A stretch of DNA of 64,000 nt from Arthrobacter sp. cf158 (GTDB lineage: Bacteria; Actinomycetota; Actinomycetes; Actinomycetales; Micrococcaceae). Numbering within the stretch: the stretch's first letter is position 1; each line of letters starts with the position of its first letter. Positions 1-10,563 of this stretch are shown piece after piece. The position numbers were made by a program, and so were the translations under genes. The notes beneath the pieces were generated by a model. It saw only the letters and a list, made by a program, of their open reading frames with translations. It was not told the DNA's origin and did no database searches. The stretch lies in assembly GCF_900106835.1 (NCBI RefSeq), contig NZ_FNNR01000010.1, forward strand, positions 1 to 64,000. The letters are read 5' to 3'.

Positions 1-30
1 GTGTGGGAGAGTAGGACACCGCCGGACAAC
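1..30 (+). rRNA. rrf: 5S ribosomal RNA, 3' end only
   Basis: The first ~30 bases match the conserved 3' end of actinobacterial 5S rRNA: the GTGGGAGAGTAGGACACCGC segment followed by GCCGGAC, the 3' strand of the terminal helix. The rest of the gene, and presumably 23S and 16S, lie left of the window. The exact 3' end (about 28-30) is estimated. A strong terminator follows within 10 bases, as expected at the end of an rRNA operon. Confidence 0.85.
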
Positions 31-37
31 CATTCAC

Positions 38-74
38 GAAGAGCCCCGACCACCACGGCCGGGGCTCTTCGCAT
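38..74 (+). terminator. Rho-independent terminator of the rRNA operon
   Basis: GAAGAGCCCC (38-47) pairs perfectly with GGGGCTCTTC (61-70) around a 13-base loop, followed by GCATTT. It lies directly after the 5S rRNA end and 1 base before the stop of the convergent lysR-type gene, so it may serve both directions. Confidence 0.85.
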
Positions 75-938
75 TTAACCACCCACACACTCCAATACGG
101 CATCCACCACATGGGTGCGCGGGTTGGCCTGCCGGTACACCAGATACTCGGTGATGGGCGGAATGGGATCCACGAAGTCGAGCAGAACCAGGCGCGGATC
201 GTCATTGAATTCGTCCTCTGCGATCACACCAACGCCTAGGCCGGCGATTACGGCGGCATGTACGGCCTCCCTGCTGTCCGTCTCGAGCAGCTCGGTAGGC
301 TGGAGCTGGGCCGTGGAGAGGGCCGTCTCGATAGACCGGCGCGTCACCGAGCCGATCTCCCGGATGATCAGCGGGTGGTGGATCAGGTCCTGCAGCCGGA
401 TTGCCTTATGGCCCGCCAACGCATGATCGTGGCGCACGAACGCTACCAGGTCCTGGGTTCCCAGAATGCGGCCAACGAGATCCGGATGGGGTGTCTCGTC
501 CGCGATGATGCCCACGTCCACCGTTCCGGCCAACACACGTTTGCGTATCTCTGCAGAGTTGCCGCTGACGAGTTGGATGCTGACCCCTGGATTTCGACGT
601 CGGAAGGCGCTGAGTACGCCCACAGCGTTGATGGGGGCGTCAGTCCCGAACCGCAATTCGCCGTGCATGATGTGACGGGCCTTGGCGAGTACCGCCTCGG
701 CCTCCATCTCCGCGGCGAACAGCTTGGATGTCACGGCAAACAGCTTGTGTCCCAACGCCGTGAGCTCCACGGATCGACCAGCACGTTGCAGCAACCGGAC
801 CTCGTGGTGGCGCTCCAGCAGGCGGACCTGTTCGGAGAGCGTGGGTTGGCTGACGCTGGCCGCTGCTGCTGCCGCCACATAGCTTCCGTGGGTGGCGACG
901 TCGTGGAAGGCCCTCAAGTGAGTGAGATTCATAGGCAT
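75..938 (-). CDS. LysR-family transcriptional regulator
   Basis: 287 aa, the usual LysR length. An N-terminal winged helix-turn-helix (residues ~4-62) contains the typical segment AASVSQPTLSEQVRLLE; residues ~90-285 form the periplasmic-binding-like effector domain (GELRFGTDAP onward). The ATG at 938 has an AGGAG site 9 bases upstream, which supports this start. It is divergent from the phosphatase-superfamily gene and the EamA carrier, so it probably controls them. The sequence and setting recall LysR proteins linked to aminoethylphosphonate catabolism. That sub-assignment is inferred from context and memory of the family; the LysR call is firm. Confidence 0.9.
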   Translation of the reverse strand: MPMNLTHLRAFHDVATHGSYVAAAAAASVSQPTLSEQVRLLERHHEVRLLQRAGRSVELTALGHKLFAVTSKLFAAEMEAEAVLAKARHIMHGELRFGTDAPINAVGVLSAFRRRNPGVSIQLVSGNSAEIRKRVLAGTVDVGIIADETPHPDLVGRILGTQDLVAFVRHDHALAGHKAIRLQDLIHHPLIIREIGSVTRRSIETALSTAQLQPTELLETDSREAVHAAVIAGLGVGVIAEDEFNDDPRLVLLDFVDPIPPITEYLVYRQANPRTHVVDAVLECVGG

Positions 939-1009
939 AGCCTAAGTCTCCTATAGATATGAGTGGCTATCCCTATGCGTTGTGGACTTGGACAAGTACC
1001 GTCGTCGGT
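932..1009. promoter_or_regulatory. Divergent LysR control region with T-N11-A dyad
   Basis: TAGGCATAGCCTA (932-944) is a perfect 5-bp dyad that fits the LysR T-N11-A motif and overlaps the lysR start codon. Further partial dyads (ATAG...CTAT) occur at ~952-971. If the phosphatase gene began at ATG 959, only 20 bases would separate the divergent start codons, too few for two promoters. Its GTG at 1010 is therefore the more likely start, leaving this 70-base control region. Confidence 0.45.
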
Positions 1010-1903
1010 GTGAAGAATCAACCCCATGTCCTGGTGGTCGGCATTGATGGCGTCCGTTACGACTCGCTCAGCTCCGCTGCTACCCCTGCCCTGGACCGGA
1101 TCGCCCAGCAGGGTTTCCTGGTCCCTGTCCGCGTCCATGACAAGAATGCCACCATCTCCGGTCCCGTCTGGGCCACAGTAGCGACCGGCGTCTACGCCGA
1201 CCGGCATAGGGTGGCCGGCAACAGCCACCACCCGGCCGAACTCGATTCCTTTCCGGACTTCACCGCGGTACTTCGTGCTGCCCGTCCGGAGCTGCGGACC
1301 ATGATCGCTGCCAGCTGGCATCCGCTCGCTATTGCAACTGAGTGTGGCCCTCTCTTCTCGGCCCAAGGCTGGGTGCCCACGCCGGACCCCGAAGAGGCGA
1401 ACGACGCCGACAGTTGGATAAGCGCGGATGACGCCGTTGCTGACTATGCGGCCGTGCGCCTGCGGGATGAGGATCTGGCTGCTTCCTTTGTGTACTTTGG
1501 GGAAGCCGACGTGGAAGCGCACAACCACGGAACCGGAGCCGGGTACGTAAAGGCCATTCAGCGCTGTGACCATCGCTTGAAGAGACTCCTTGAAGCCATC
1601 GAGTCGCGTCCCAACCGCAGCGATGAGGATTGGACCGTCATCGCAGTTACCGACCACGGGCACCTGGACGCTGGTGGCCATGGAGGTGAGAGTGAGGCTG
1701 AGCGTACGGCGTGGATCGCAGCCAGCGGCGCAAGCCTGAAACGCGGCATCGCGGACGTAGATCACGCGGACATCTACGCCCAAGTACTCGCCACCTTCGG
1801 CGTACCGGCGGTTGGCTCTGAAGGCGTTCCCTTCGGCACCCGGCAGGCAGCCCGGCAGAATCCGCTGCAACGAGGCAGTCGGCTGCCGGCAGGCGCCCGT
1901 TGA
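1010..1903 (+). CDS. Alkaline phosphatase superfamily hydrolase (nucleotide pyrophosphatase / phosphonoacetate hydrolase-like)
   Basis: 297 aa from GTG 1010 (314 aa if from ATG 959). Superfamily metal and nucleophile motifs are visible: VVGIDGVRYD (first Asp), a Thr nucleophile region ATISGPVWATVATGVYADRH, GEADVEAHNHG and VTDHGHLDAGGHGG (Asp-His and His ligands). These define two-metal hydrolases acting on phosphodiesters, nucleotides or phosphonates, a group that includes phosphonoacetate hydrolase. There is no signal peptide, so it is probably cytosolic. The EamA gene overlaps its stop by 4 bases (TTGA), indicating translational coupling. The substrate is not determined; a phosphonate is a context-based guess. 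Confidence 0.8.
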   Translation: MKNQPHVLVVGIDGVRYDSLSSAATPALDRIAQQGFLVPVRVHDKNATISGPVWATVATGVYADRHRVAGNSHHPAELDSFPDFTAVLRAARPELRTMIAASWHPLAIATECGPLFSAQGWVPTPDPEEANDADSWISADDAVADYAAVRLRDEDLAASFVYFGEADVEAHNHGTGAGYVKAIQRCDHRLKRLLEAIESRPNRSDEDWTVIAVTDHGHLDAGGHGGESEAERTAWIAASGASLKRGIADVDHADIYAQVLATFGVPAVGSEGVPFGTRQAARQNPLQRGSRLPAGAR

Positions 1904-2751
1904 CGCTCACAGTTACGGCAGCTGTTCTTTTGGCAGCAGTACTGCACAGTGTCTGGAACGCCATAGCCAAGGCCATCCCGGACCGGTTGGCGTCCTCGAC
2001 GATGATTGCCCTGGCCTACTTGGCATCAGGCGTGGTGGGCGCGGCGATCTTCGGTATTCCGCTGCAGGAATCGTGGCCCTATGTTCTGGCTTCGGCAGGT
2101 CTTCAGACGTGCTACCTGATACTCCTCACCACGTCTTACAAGCACGGCGATTTCTCCCAGGTTTATCCGTTGGCCCGTGGCCTCGCCGTCCTTCTGGTCA
2201 CGGCAGTCGCCACCACTTTTCTGGCAGAGAAGCTGAGCCTTTGGCAACTGGCCGGAGTGGCCGTCGTCGCGGGGTCGTTGCTCAGCCTCGCCTTAACACG
2301 CGCTGGGCAAGGAGCTGCCAGGAACCGTAAGGGCACGCTGTTCGCCGTGCTGACAGGCGCGGCCATTGCGGCATATAGCCTGGTGGACGGCGTTGGCGTC
2401 CGGATGTCCGGGCAGCCGATCGCGTACATCTCCTGGCTCTTCCTCATTCAGGGCCTGCTGATTCCCGTGGTCTGTTGGCGCATGGCCTCGGATCGACGGC
2501 AGTTCCCTCGACGGGTGGCGCGGTACTGGAGGCCGGGGTTCATTGGCGGCCTGGTTTCGATGCTTGCCTACGGGATAGTGGTGTGGGCGCAGAGCTTGGC
2601 GCCGCTTGCGTTGGTGTCGGCCCTGCGGGAAACCAGCGTCCTGCTGGCAGGAATCATTGGCGCGGTGTTCTTCAAAGAGAGGTTCAGCCGCTTGCGGCTC
2701 ACGCTGACGGCAGTGGCAGTAGCCGGCATCGCTGCTATCCAGCTCGGTTAG
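1900..2751 (+). CDS. EamA/DMT-family membrane transporter
   Basis: 283 aa and about ten hydrophobic segments in two EamA repeats, the standard drug/metabolite-transporter layout. The N-terminus (LLAAVLHSVWNAIAKA) and the second repeat (LAPLALVSALRETSVLLAGI) are typical. The start is a TTG whose last bases overlap the upstream TGA stop, so it is co-translated with the hydrolase. A related EamA subgroup is known beside phosphonate-degradation genes, matching the idea that this LysR-hydrolase-carrier trio handles an organophosphorus compound. Its 3' end overlaps the convergent hydrolase gene by 4 bases. Direction and substrate are unknown. Confidence 0.85.
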   Translation: MTLTVTAAVLLAAVLHSVWNAIAKAIPDRLASSTMIALAYLASGVVGAAIFGIPLQESWPYVLASAGLQTCYLILLTTSYKHGDFSQVYPLARGLAVLLVTAVATTFLAEKLSLWQLAGVAVVAGSLLSLALTRAGQGAARNRKGTLFAVLTGAAIAAYSLVDGVGVRMSGQPIAYISWLFLIQGLLIPVVCWRMASDRRQFPRRVARYWRPGFIGGLVSMLAYGIVVWAQSLAPLALVSALRETSVLLAGIIGAVFFKERFSRLRLTLTAVAVAGIAAIQLG

Positions 2752-3581
2752 CCCGAGAAGAACTCTGACAGCTCCGCGATCAGCTTGTCTGGGGCCTTGT
2801 TGGGTCCATCGTGTCCGAACCCGGGAAGGATGGTGTAACTCGATCCCGACAGGACGTCGTGGATCTGACCGCACGCAACGCCGAAGTAGGCCGGACTCTT
2901 TTCGCCCACCACAATCAGTGTTTCCAACGGCAGCTCAAGGAACGGCTCAGCAGGCATGTCGGCTGCGATCACAGCCTTGATTTCCCGCACGCCGCACGTC
3001 ATCAGCTCACGCATCTGTTTGCCCAGCGGCGTCCCGGCGGCCAGTTTCGTGGCCAGCGTCAGCATGGACAACGGCATGCGCGCAAAGGCGCCGCCGGTCT
3101 CGACTCCCTTGATGAGCACGGCGAGGGCGCGATCGTAATCGCCTGCTGCAGTGGCGCGTTCGTAGTCCGGCGTCCAGTCTGCCTTGACGCTCTGGTTGAC
3201 CGAAACCGCGGGGTCGTACACGGCAAGCCGCTCCACAGGCAGAGTGCGTGCTGCATGGAGCGCCACCGCGCCACCAAAGCTGTGCCCGAACACGTCCGTG
3301 CTGGAGGTGTGTTTCATGACGGCGTCCAGGTCCCTGATGTCGGCTTCCAGGGTGTAATCCTCAGCCTGCGGGGACGAGTCGCCGCGCCCACGCCGGTTGA
3401 AAGTATGGACGGGACGGCCAAGGGCCTCGCTGAGTTTCTGGGCGAATCGCGTGTAATCGGAGGCGGTCACCATGGAGGCAGGTACGACGACGACGCCGGA
3501 ACCTGCCGCTGCCAGGTCACCACCTGTGGTGAGTACTTCGAGGTGTCCGCCGTCGTGGGTCATGATGATGTCGCGCGTCAT
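2748..3581 (-). CDS. Alpha/beta hydrolase (tandem paralog 3)
   Basis: 277 aa alpha/beta-hydrolase fold. The nucleophile elbow is VFGHSFGGAVALHAA (Ser), the catalytic His is in LPGFGHDGPNKAP, and the acid is probably in the strand before IVVGEKSP. It shares the diagnostic block HTFNRRGRGDSSPQ and the N-terminal THDGG motif with the two genes upstream on the same strand (3646-4500, 4510-5406). They are clearly tandem duplicates. It is most likely a cytosolic esterase or C-C-bond hydrolase; the substrate is unknown. It is last in the three-gene run and convergent with the EamA gene. Confidence 0.85.
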   Translation of the reverse strand: MTRDIIMTHDGGHLEVLTTGGDLAAAGSGVVVVPASMVTASDYTRFAQKLSEALGRPVHTFNRRGRGDSSPQAEDYTLEADIRDLDAVMKHTSSTDVFGHSFGGAVALHAARTLPVERLAVYDPAVSVNQSVKADWTPDYERATAAGDYDRALAVLIKGVETGGAFARMPLSMLTLATKLAAGTPLGKQMRELMTCGVREIKAVIAADMPAEPFLELPLETLIVVGEKSPAYFGVACGQIHDVLSGSSYTILPGFGHDGPNKAPDKLIAELSEFFSG

Positions 3582-3645
3582 GTCTTGAGCCTAACCGAGG
3601 CACCTGACAGCAGGCAGCATGCGGGCCTTGTATGTGGACAAGCAG

Positions 3646-4500
3646 TCAGCGTTTGAAGTACTCCGAGATATCCGAGACCAGTTCCTTGACTGCCGCAGGT
3701 ACGGAACCATGGAAGCCCTTTGGCGAGACTTCCAAGGTGCTGCCTGGAACAGCCCTGTTCAGTCGCGCGGCCGTGACCTTATAGAACTGTGGGCTCTTCT
3801 TGCCCACCATGAAGTGGGTGCTGGGAGGAAGGACCGAGAAATCCCGTGGCGTGTCGGAGGCCTCGAATGCTGCTTTGAGCTCCCCAACCCCCGACGGCAT
3901 GAGGTCGCGGAACAGCCTGTTGACCTTGGTTCGCGAAACTACGGCCATCAGCCCCGCCAGGATTGGTTCAGGCACCTTCGCGAGGGCGGTTCCCTGGTTC
4001 ATTCCCCGCTTCATCCTTGCCAGTGCGCGGCCAACATCACCCTTATTTACGGACTCCGCGAACCCGGTGAGCCAGTCAGTGTCCATGCTCCCGTCAATAT
4101 TCACTGCGGCATCGTAGACGGCCAGCTTGTCCGGTTCGTGGCGGGTTCCGGCAAAGGCCTGAGCAGCATTCAGTGCCACTGATCCCCCCAGGCTGTGACC
4201 GAGGATATTCCGTGCACCGGTGGCGTCCATGATGGTGCGGACGTCCTCGATTTCCGTGGCCATGGAATAGTTGTGCGGCTGTTCGGTGGACTTGCCCCGG
4301 CCCCGGCGGTCGTAGACGTCCACGGCCCAGCCATCGCCGAGTCCCTTGGACAGAGCTATTGAGAAGGGGCGGTAGATCAGGGCCGTGAGGAACGCACCGC
4401 CAATGACCATCACACGGCGCTCACCTGGCGCGTCTTCAGTGCCGTAGCTGTACAAGGCGAGCTTGCCGCCGTCGTGCGTCTTGATTTCGCGTTCCCTCAC
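3646..4500 (-). CDS. Alpha/beta hydrolase (tandem paralog 2)
   Basis: 284 aa. It has a Ser nucleophile in NILGHSLGGSVALNAA, the shared block VYDRRGRGKSTEQPHNYS, and a catalytic His candidate in SPKGFHGSVPAAVKE near the C-terminus. The N-terminus (EIKTHDGGKLALYSYG) aligns with both neighbours. It starts at ATG 4500, nine bases after the upstream paralog ends, so the two are probably co-transcribed. The copies have diverged at the residues around the catalytic His, which suggests different substrates. No specific function can be assigned. Confidence 0.85.
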   Translation of the reverse strand: MREREIKTHDGGKLALYSYGTEDAPGERRVMVIGGAFLTALIYRPFSIALSKGLGDGWAVDVYDRRGRGKSTEQPHNYSMATEIEDVRTIMDATGARNILGHSLGGSVALNAAQAFAGTRHEPDKLAVYDAAVNIDGSMDTDWLTGFAESVNKGDVGRALARMKRGMNQGTALAKVPEPILAGLMAVVSRTKVNRLFRDLMPSGVGELKAAFEASDTPRDFSVLPPSTHFMVGKKSPQFYKVTAARLNRAVPGSTLEVSPKGFHGSVPAAVKELVSDISEYFKR

Positions 4501-4509
4501 GGGAACATC

Positions 4510-5406
4510 CTAGGTGGCATCAGTGGCATGGCTTTGAAGCTGCCTCCCGGAAAGGAAACGGGCGATGCGCGCCGCGAGTCGCTTGCCGGGCCGCAAAGGA
4601 CCCTCATGGAACTGCAGGGGCACAATGGCGAAGTCGATCGCGGGCACCGCTCCAGCCAGGGTCCGGCCAGTCTCGGCAAAGTACGACGGACTCCAGCCGC
4701 CACTGAGCATCAAGGTAGGGGTGGAGAGTTTCATGAAGTCGTGCAGGTGCGCGTCGGCATCGAGCACCGCACGCATTTCCGTAACGGCCGTGGGCAGCAG
4801 GGAACGCATCTCCAACCCCAGCCGCGTCCGGGCAGACAGGACGCTGAGGGTCCGCAGGGCGCCCATGGGCAGGTAGGAAATAGGCCCGGCTGTTCCCAAC
4901 CCCTGCACCAGATGTGCCCACGCGTTGTCCAGCTGGCCGGCAGTCACCGCTTCCTCAAGCTCCGGCCGCCACCGGCTACTGAGGTTGCCGGAGAGCGAAA
5001 CCGCGGCGTCGTAGGTGACGAGCCGGTTGATCGTGGAGCGACGGGCGGCCTGCAACGCTACGAATCCGCCGTAGCTGTGGGCCACCACATCCAGGGAACC
5101 GCTCTTTTCCATGACGGACTGGAGGTCGGCGATCTCGGTCTCCACCGAATAGCCCGGTGGCTGCGGGGCCGAATGTCCGCGGCCCCGGCGGTTGTAGGTG
5201 TGTACCGGGCGGCCAAGCATGACGCTCAGCGTCCGCGCGAACGGCCAGTACAGGGAATCGGTGACCAAAGTGCCGTGCACAAGCACGACGCCGGCCGGTT
5301 CAGCGGGTGCCGTCGAGCCGGGAATCGAAGCACCCGAAGCAGGCCGGAAGCTGTGCACCTCAAGCTGCCCGCCGCCGTCGTCCGTTTCAACAGTCCAGGT
5401 CTCCAC
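4510..5406 (-). CDS. Alpha/beta hydrolase (tandem paralog 1)
   Basis: 298 aa, first gene of the three-hydrolase run. The nucleophile elbow is DVVAHSYGGFVALQAARR, the shared block is HTYNRRGRGHSAPQPPGYS, and the His candidate is PLQFHEGPLRP. It has a small Ala/Pro-rich insertion after ~residue 20 that the other two lack. It is divergent from lysS, with 57 bases between the start codons, so the promoter must lie in 5407-5463. Cytosolic esterase-type enzyme of unknown substrate. Confidence 0.85.
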   Translation of the reverse strand: METWTVETDDGGGQLEVHSFRPASGASIPGSTAPAEPAGVVLVHGTLVTDSLYWPFARTLSVMLGRPVHTYNRRGRGHSAPQPPGYSVETEIADLQSVMEKSGSLDVVAHSYGGFVALQAARRSTINRLVTYDAAVSLSGNLSSRWRPELEEAVTAGQLDNAWAHLVQGLGTAGPISYLPMGALRTLSVLSARTRLGLEMRSLLPTAVTEMRAVLDADAHLHDFMKLSTPTLMLSGGWSPSYFAETGRTLAGAVPAIDFAIVPLQFHEGPLRPGKRLAARIARFLSGRQLQSHATDAT

Positions 5407-5463
5407 AGCCCCGAGTCTATGTCCGGAAGTAAAGGCCCGTAATCACCGGTAAACTTAAGGACT

Positions 5464-6993
5464 GTGACTTCCGCAAACACCCCAGCCCTGAACACCTCCG
5501 CAGAGCCCATCGATGCCAGCGAGCAAATGCGTATCCGTATGGAGAAGCGCGCCAAGCTGATGGAACGCGGCACAGAGGCATACCCGGTGGGTGTCGAACG
5601 GACCCACTCACTCGGCGAAATCCGTGAGAAGTACGCACACCTCGAAGCCGACGAAACCACGGGAGACACCGTTGGTGTCACGGGTCGCGTCGTGTTCGTG
5701 CGCAACACCGGAAAGCTGTGCTTTGCCACCCTTCAGGAGGGCGGCGTGGATGGCAAGGGCGTTCGCTTGCAGGCAATGCTGAGCCTGGCCAACGTTGGCG
5801 AGGAAGCGCTCGCAGACTGGAAGGCCCTGGTTGACCTCGGCGACCACGTCTTTATCAAGGGCGAGGTCATCTCTTCCCGTCGCGGCGAGTTGTCGGTCAT
5901 GGCCGACTCGTGGTCCATGGCGTCCAAGGCCCTGCGTCCGCTGCCGGTCCTGCACGCGGAACTGAATGAAGAAACCCGCGTTCGGCAGCGCTACGTGGAC
6001 CTCATGGTGCGCGACGAAGCCCGCGAGATGGTTTACAAGCGTGCTGCCATCACCCGCTCGGTCCGCGATACCCTGGACCGCCATGGCTATGTGGAGGTGG
6101 AAACCCCCATCCTGCAGCTGGTCCACGGCGGCGCCACGGCCCGTCCGTTCGAAACGCACATGAACGCGTTCGACCAAAAGATGACCCTGCGCATCGCCAC
6201 CGAACTCTTCCTCAAGCGCGCTGTGGTGGGCGGCATCGACCGCGTCTATGACATGGGCCGTGTCTTCCGCAACGAAGGCGTGGACTCCACGCACAGCCCC
6301 GAATTCACCACGCTTGAATGCTACGAAGCCTGGGCAGATCAATTTGTCATGGCCGAGCGGATGAAAGAAATCATTCTCAACGTGGCCGACGTCGTGGGCA
6401 CCCGCACTATCCAGACGGATGCCGGCGAGATTAACCTCGACGGCGAATGGGCCTGGGTTTCGGTGTACCCGGGTATTTCCGAAGCGGTTGGCGTGGAAAT
6501 TACTCCCGACACCACCGTGGAGGAATTGCTCGCGATCGCCGCCAAGCACGAGGTCAAGGTGGACCCCAAGTGGGATGCCGAGAAGATTGTGGTTGAGCTG
6601 TTCGGCGAGATTGTGGAACCTACCTTGCTGAATCCCACGTTCGTCTACGACTACCCGCCCTCCGCGCAGCCCCTGGCACGTCCGCACCGCGAAGATGGCC
6701 GGCTGATCGAGGCCTGGGACCTGATCATCGGTGGCATGGAGCGCGGCACGGCATTCTCTGAGCTCATTGACCCCGTGATCCAGCGTGAGCGCCTCACTGA
6801 GCAGTCCCGCCGCTCCGCCGCCGGTGACGAGGAAGCCATGCAGTTGGATGAGGACTTCCTCCGCGCCCTTGAGTATGGTGCACCGCCCATGGGTGGCATC
6901 GGGCTCGGCATCGATCGCTTGGTCATGCTGTTCACCGGAGCTGGTATCCGTGAAACCATCCTGTTCCCGTTGCTCAAGCCTGAAGGACACTGA
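5464..6993 (+). CDS. lysS: Lysyl-tRNA synthetase, class II
   Basis: 509 aa, normal length. It charges tRNA-Lys in the cytosol. An N-terminal OB-fold anticodon-binding domain (residues ~60-165, TVGVTGRVVFVRNTGKLCFA) precedes the class II catalytic core: motif 2 in VFRNEGVDSTHSPEFTTLE and motif 3 in GGIGLGIDRLVMLFTG. GTG start at 5464 with AAGGA just upstream. The lysS-lsr2-clpC order is conserved in actinobacteria. A tRNA-Lys(UUU) gene lies in the same window at 41.5 kb. Confidence 0.98.
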   Translation: MTSANTPALNTSAEPIDASEQMRIRMEKRAKLMERGTEAYPVGVERTHSLGEIREKYAHLEADETTGDTVGVTGRVVFVRNTGKLCFATLQEGGVDGKGVRLQAMLSLANVGEEALADWKALVDLGDHVFIKGEVISSRRGELSVMADSWSMASKALRPLPVLHAELNEETRVRQRYVDLMVRDEAREMVYKRAAITRSVRDTLDRHGYVEVETPILQLVHGGATARPFETHMNAFDQKMTLRIATELFLKRAVVGGIDRVYDMGRVFRNEGVDSTHSPEFTTLECYEAWADQFVMAERMKEIILNVADVVGTRTIQTDAGEINLDGEWAWVSVYPGISEAVGVEITPDTTVEELLAIAAKHEVKVDPKWDAEKIVVELFGEIVEPTLLNPTFVYDYPPSAQPLARPHREDGRLIEAWDLIIGGMERGTAFSELIDPVIQRERLTEQSRRSAAGDEEAMQLDEDFLRALEYGAPPMGGIGLGIDRLVMLFTGAGIRETILFPLLKPEGH

Positions 6994-6995
6994 TC

Positions 6996-7169
6996 ATGGA
7001 GTACATCGCCGTCCTTGCGCCATCAGTGGTTGTTGGATTGATCTTTTGGTTTGCCATGAAGTCGATCTTCAATGCGGACAAATCCGAGCGTCAGGCAGAA
7101 GCCCGCGCCCAGGCCGAAGCGAATTCGAAAAATTCCGGACCGGCACCCGAAGGCCCGGCCACTAAATAG
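6996..7169 (+). CDS. Small single-pass membrane protein (57 aa) downstream of lysS
   Basis: A 57-residue ORF from ATG 6996 to TAG 7169. AAGGA sits 8 bases upstream, inside the end of lysS, and only 2 bases separate it from the lysS stop, so it is co-transcribed. Residues ~4-20 (IAVLAPSVVVGLIFWFA) form one transmembrane helix. The rest is a charged, Ala/Glu/Arg-rich, probably coiled cytosolic tail (KSERQAEARAQAEA). Codon usage is like its neighbours. Function unknown; small proteins of this kind are found at this position in related genomes (from memory, not checked). Confidence 0.7.
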   Translation: MEYIAVLAPSVVVGLIFWFAMKSIFNADKSERQAEARAQAEANSKNSGPAPEGPATK

Positions 7170-7210
7170 GCCCTAAATGGGTTCCGCGGCTAACGGAATC
7201 GAATTGTGCT

Positions 7211-7240
7211 TTGACGTGCGTGCTTGCCGTGAACGATAAT
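7211..7240 (+). promoter_or_regulatory. Probable housekeeping promoter of lsr2
   Basis: TTGACG (7211-7216) and GATAAT (7235-7240) with an 18-base spacer form a good sigma-70/SigA-type promoter. The lsr2 ATG is 57 bases downstream of the -10 box, with GAGAGG as ribosome-binding site. This gives lsr2 its own promoter in addition to read-through from lysS. Confidence 0.6.
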
Positions 7241-7297
7241 CAACAAAGGAATCCGGGGAATTTCTGATTATCCAACCCTCCAAAAGAGAGGCAACTC

Positions 7298-7624
7298 ATG
7301 GCACAGAAAGTAAAAATCATCCTCGTCGATGACCTGGATGAAGGGGCTGCGGATGAAACTGTCCGCTTCGGCCTGGATGGCGTGAGCTACGAGATGGACT
7401 TGTCCACGGCAAACGCAGAGTCACTTCGGAAGGCCCTGGAACCTTACGTCGCCAAGGCCCGGAAGACGTCTTCCGGTCGAGCCACTAGGGGCCGCGCTAC
7501 AGCTGCCCGTAGCCAGGATTCAGCACAGATCCGGCAGTGGGCCCGCGATAACGGTTACACGGTCAACAGTCGCGGACGTATTCAGGCTGAAATTCAGGAA
7601 GCCTACCAAAAGGCCAATTCCTGA
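7298..7624 (+). CDS. lsr2: Lsr2 nucleoid-associated protein
   Basis: 108 aa, typical length. Lsr2 is the actinobacterial H-NS-like protein that bridges AT-rich DNA and silences acquired genes. The N-terminal dimerisation half starts MAQKVKIILVDDLDEG. The C-terminal DNA-binding half contains RQWARDNGYTVNSRGRIQ with the AT-hook-like RGR. A basic linker (ATRGRATAARSQ) joins them. It has its own promoter and a strong terminator right after the stop, so it can be monocistronic. Confidence 0.97.
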   Translation: MAQKVKIILVDDLDEGAADETVRFGLDGVSYEMDLSTANAESLRKALEPYVAKARKTSSGRATRGRATAARSQDSAQIRQWARDNGYTVNSRGRIQAEIQEAYQKANS

Positions 7625-7634
7625 TTCACCGCTT

Positions 7635-7671
7635 CAATGCCCCGGCAGTCTCTGCCGGGGCATTGGTTGTT
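7635..7671 (+). terminator. Rho-independent terminator after lsr2
   Basis: A perfect 14-bp stem, CAATGCCCCGGCAG (7635-7648) with CTGCCGGGGCATTG (7652-7665), has a 3-base loop and is followed by GTTGTTT. It begins 11 bases after the lsr2 stop. Confidence 0.9.
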
Positions 7672-7914
7672 TAAAGTGTGTGCAAAGGTGGCTGCGGCGT
7701 TCTTCAGTGGCGCGGAAAAATTTCACGGGCCGGTGCAGCCCTTGAAGGGTCGGATAACTTGCGCAATAAGGGATATCACACCCCTTGAATCGAGGGCTCC
7801 ATCAAATGCTTCCGGCCGGAACCGGGTGGGGATGGACTTGCGCGATTGGCAGGATGTCATCGTCGCCCGCCAGGGTCAAGGGGAACGGGCCAATTTATTC
7901 CTGCGCGGCGTCAT

Positions 7915-7932
7915 GTTTCCCCTGTGGCGAAC
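7915..7932 (+). promoter_or_regulatory. Candidate ClgR-type operator upstream of clpC
   Basis: The 325-base gap from 7672 to 7996 holds no convincing gene; the open frames there are weak and lack ribosome-binding sites. It should contain the clpC promoter. GTTTCCCCTGTGGCGAAC (7915-7932) resembles the actinobacterial ClgR operator (CGC-N5-GCGAAC type), with an intact right half-site and an imperfect left one. ClgR activates clp genes in Corynebacterium and Streptomyces. The clpC ribosome-binding site AGGAG is at 7983-7987. Confidence 0.35.
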
Positions 7933-7996
7933 ACGCCCCAAAAGTGCCCCTCCGGCACGTAGCATCAAAGTACGTCGTAGCTAGGAGTGTGGCGAA

Positions 7997-10489
<2,493 letters not shown>

Positions 10490-10502
10490 GCGCAACAGCA
10501 CT

Positions 10503-10543
10503 AAGCCCCGCCCGCTCCAGCAATGGAGCAGGCGGGGCTTTTG
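10503..10543 (+). terminator. Rho-independent terminator after clpC
   Basis: AAGCCCCGCC (10503-10512) pairs with GGCGGGGCTT (10531-10540), extended by GCTCC/GGAGC, followed by TTGCGTT. It starts 13 bases after the clpC stop. Confidence 0.85.
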
Positions 10544-10563
10544 CGTTGACGCTTGCCGGGTTC

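Noticed and set aside
5608..6990. 460-codon open frame antisense to lysS
   Set aside because: It mirrors the codon bias of lysS; long antisense frames are common in high-GC genes. It has no ribosome-binding site and no recognisable domain.
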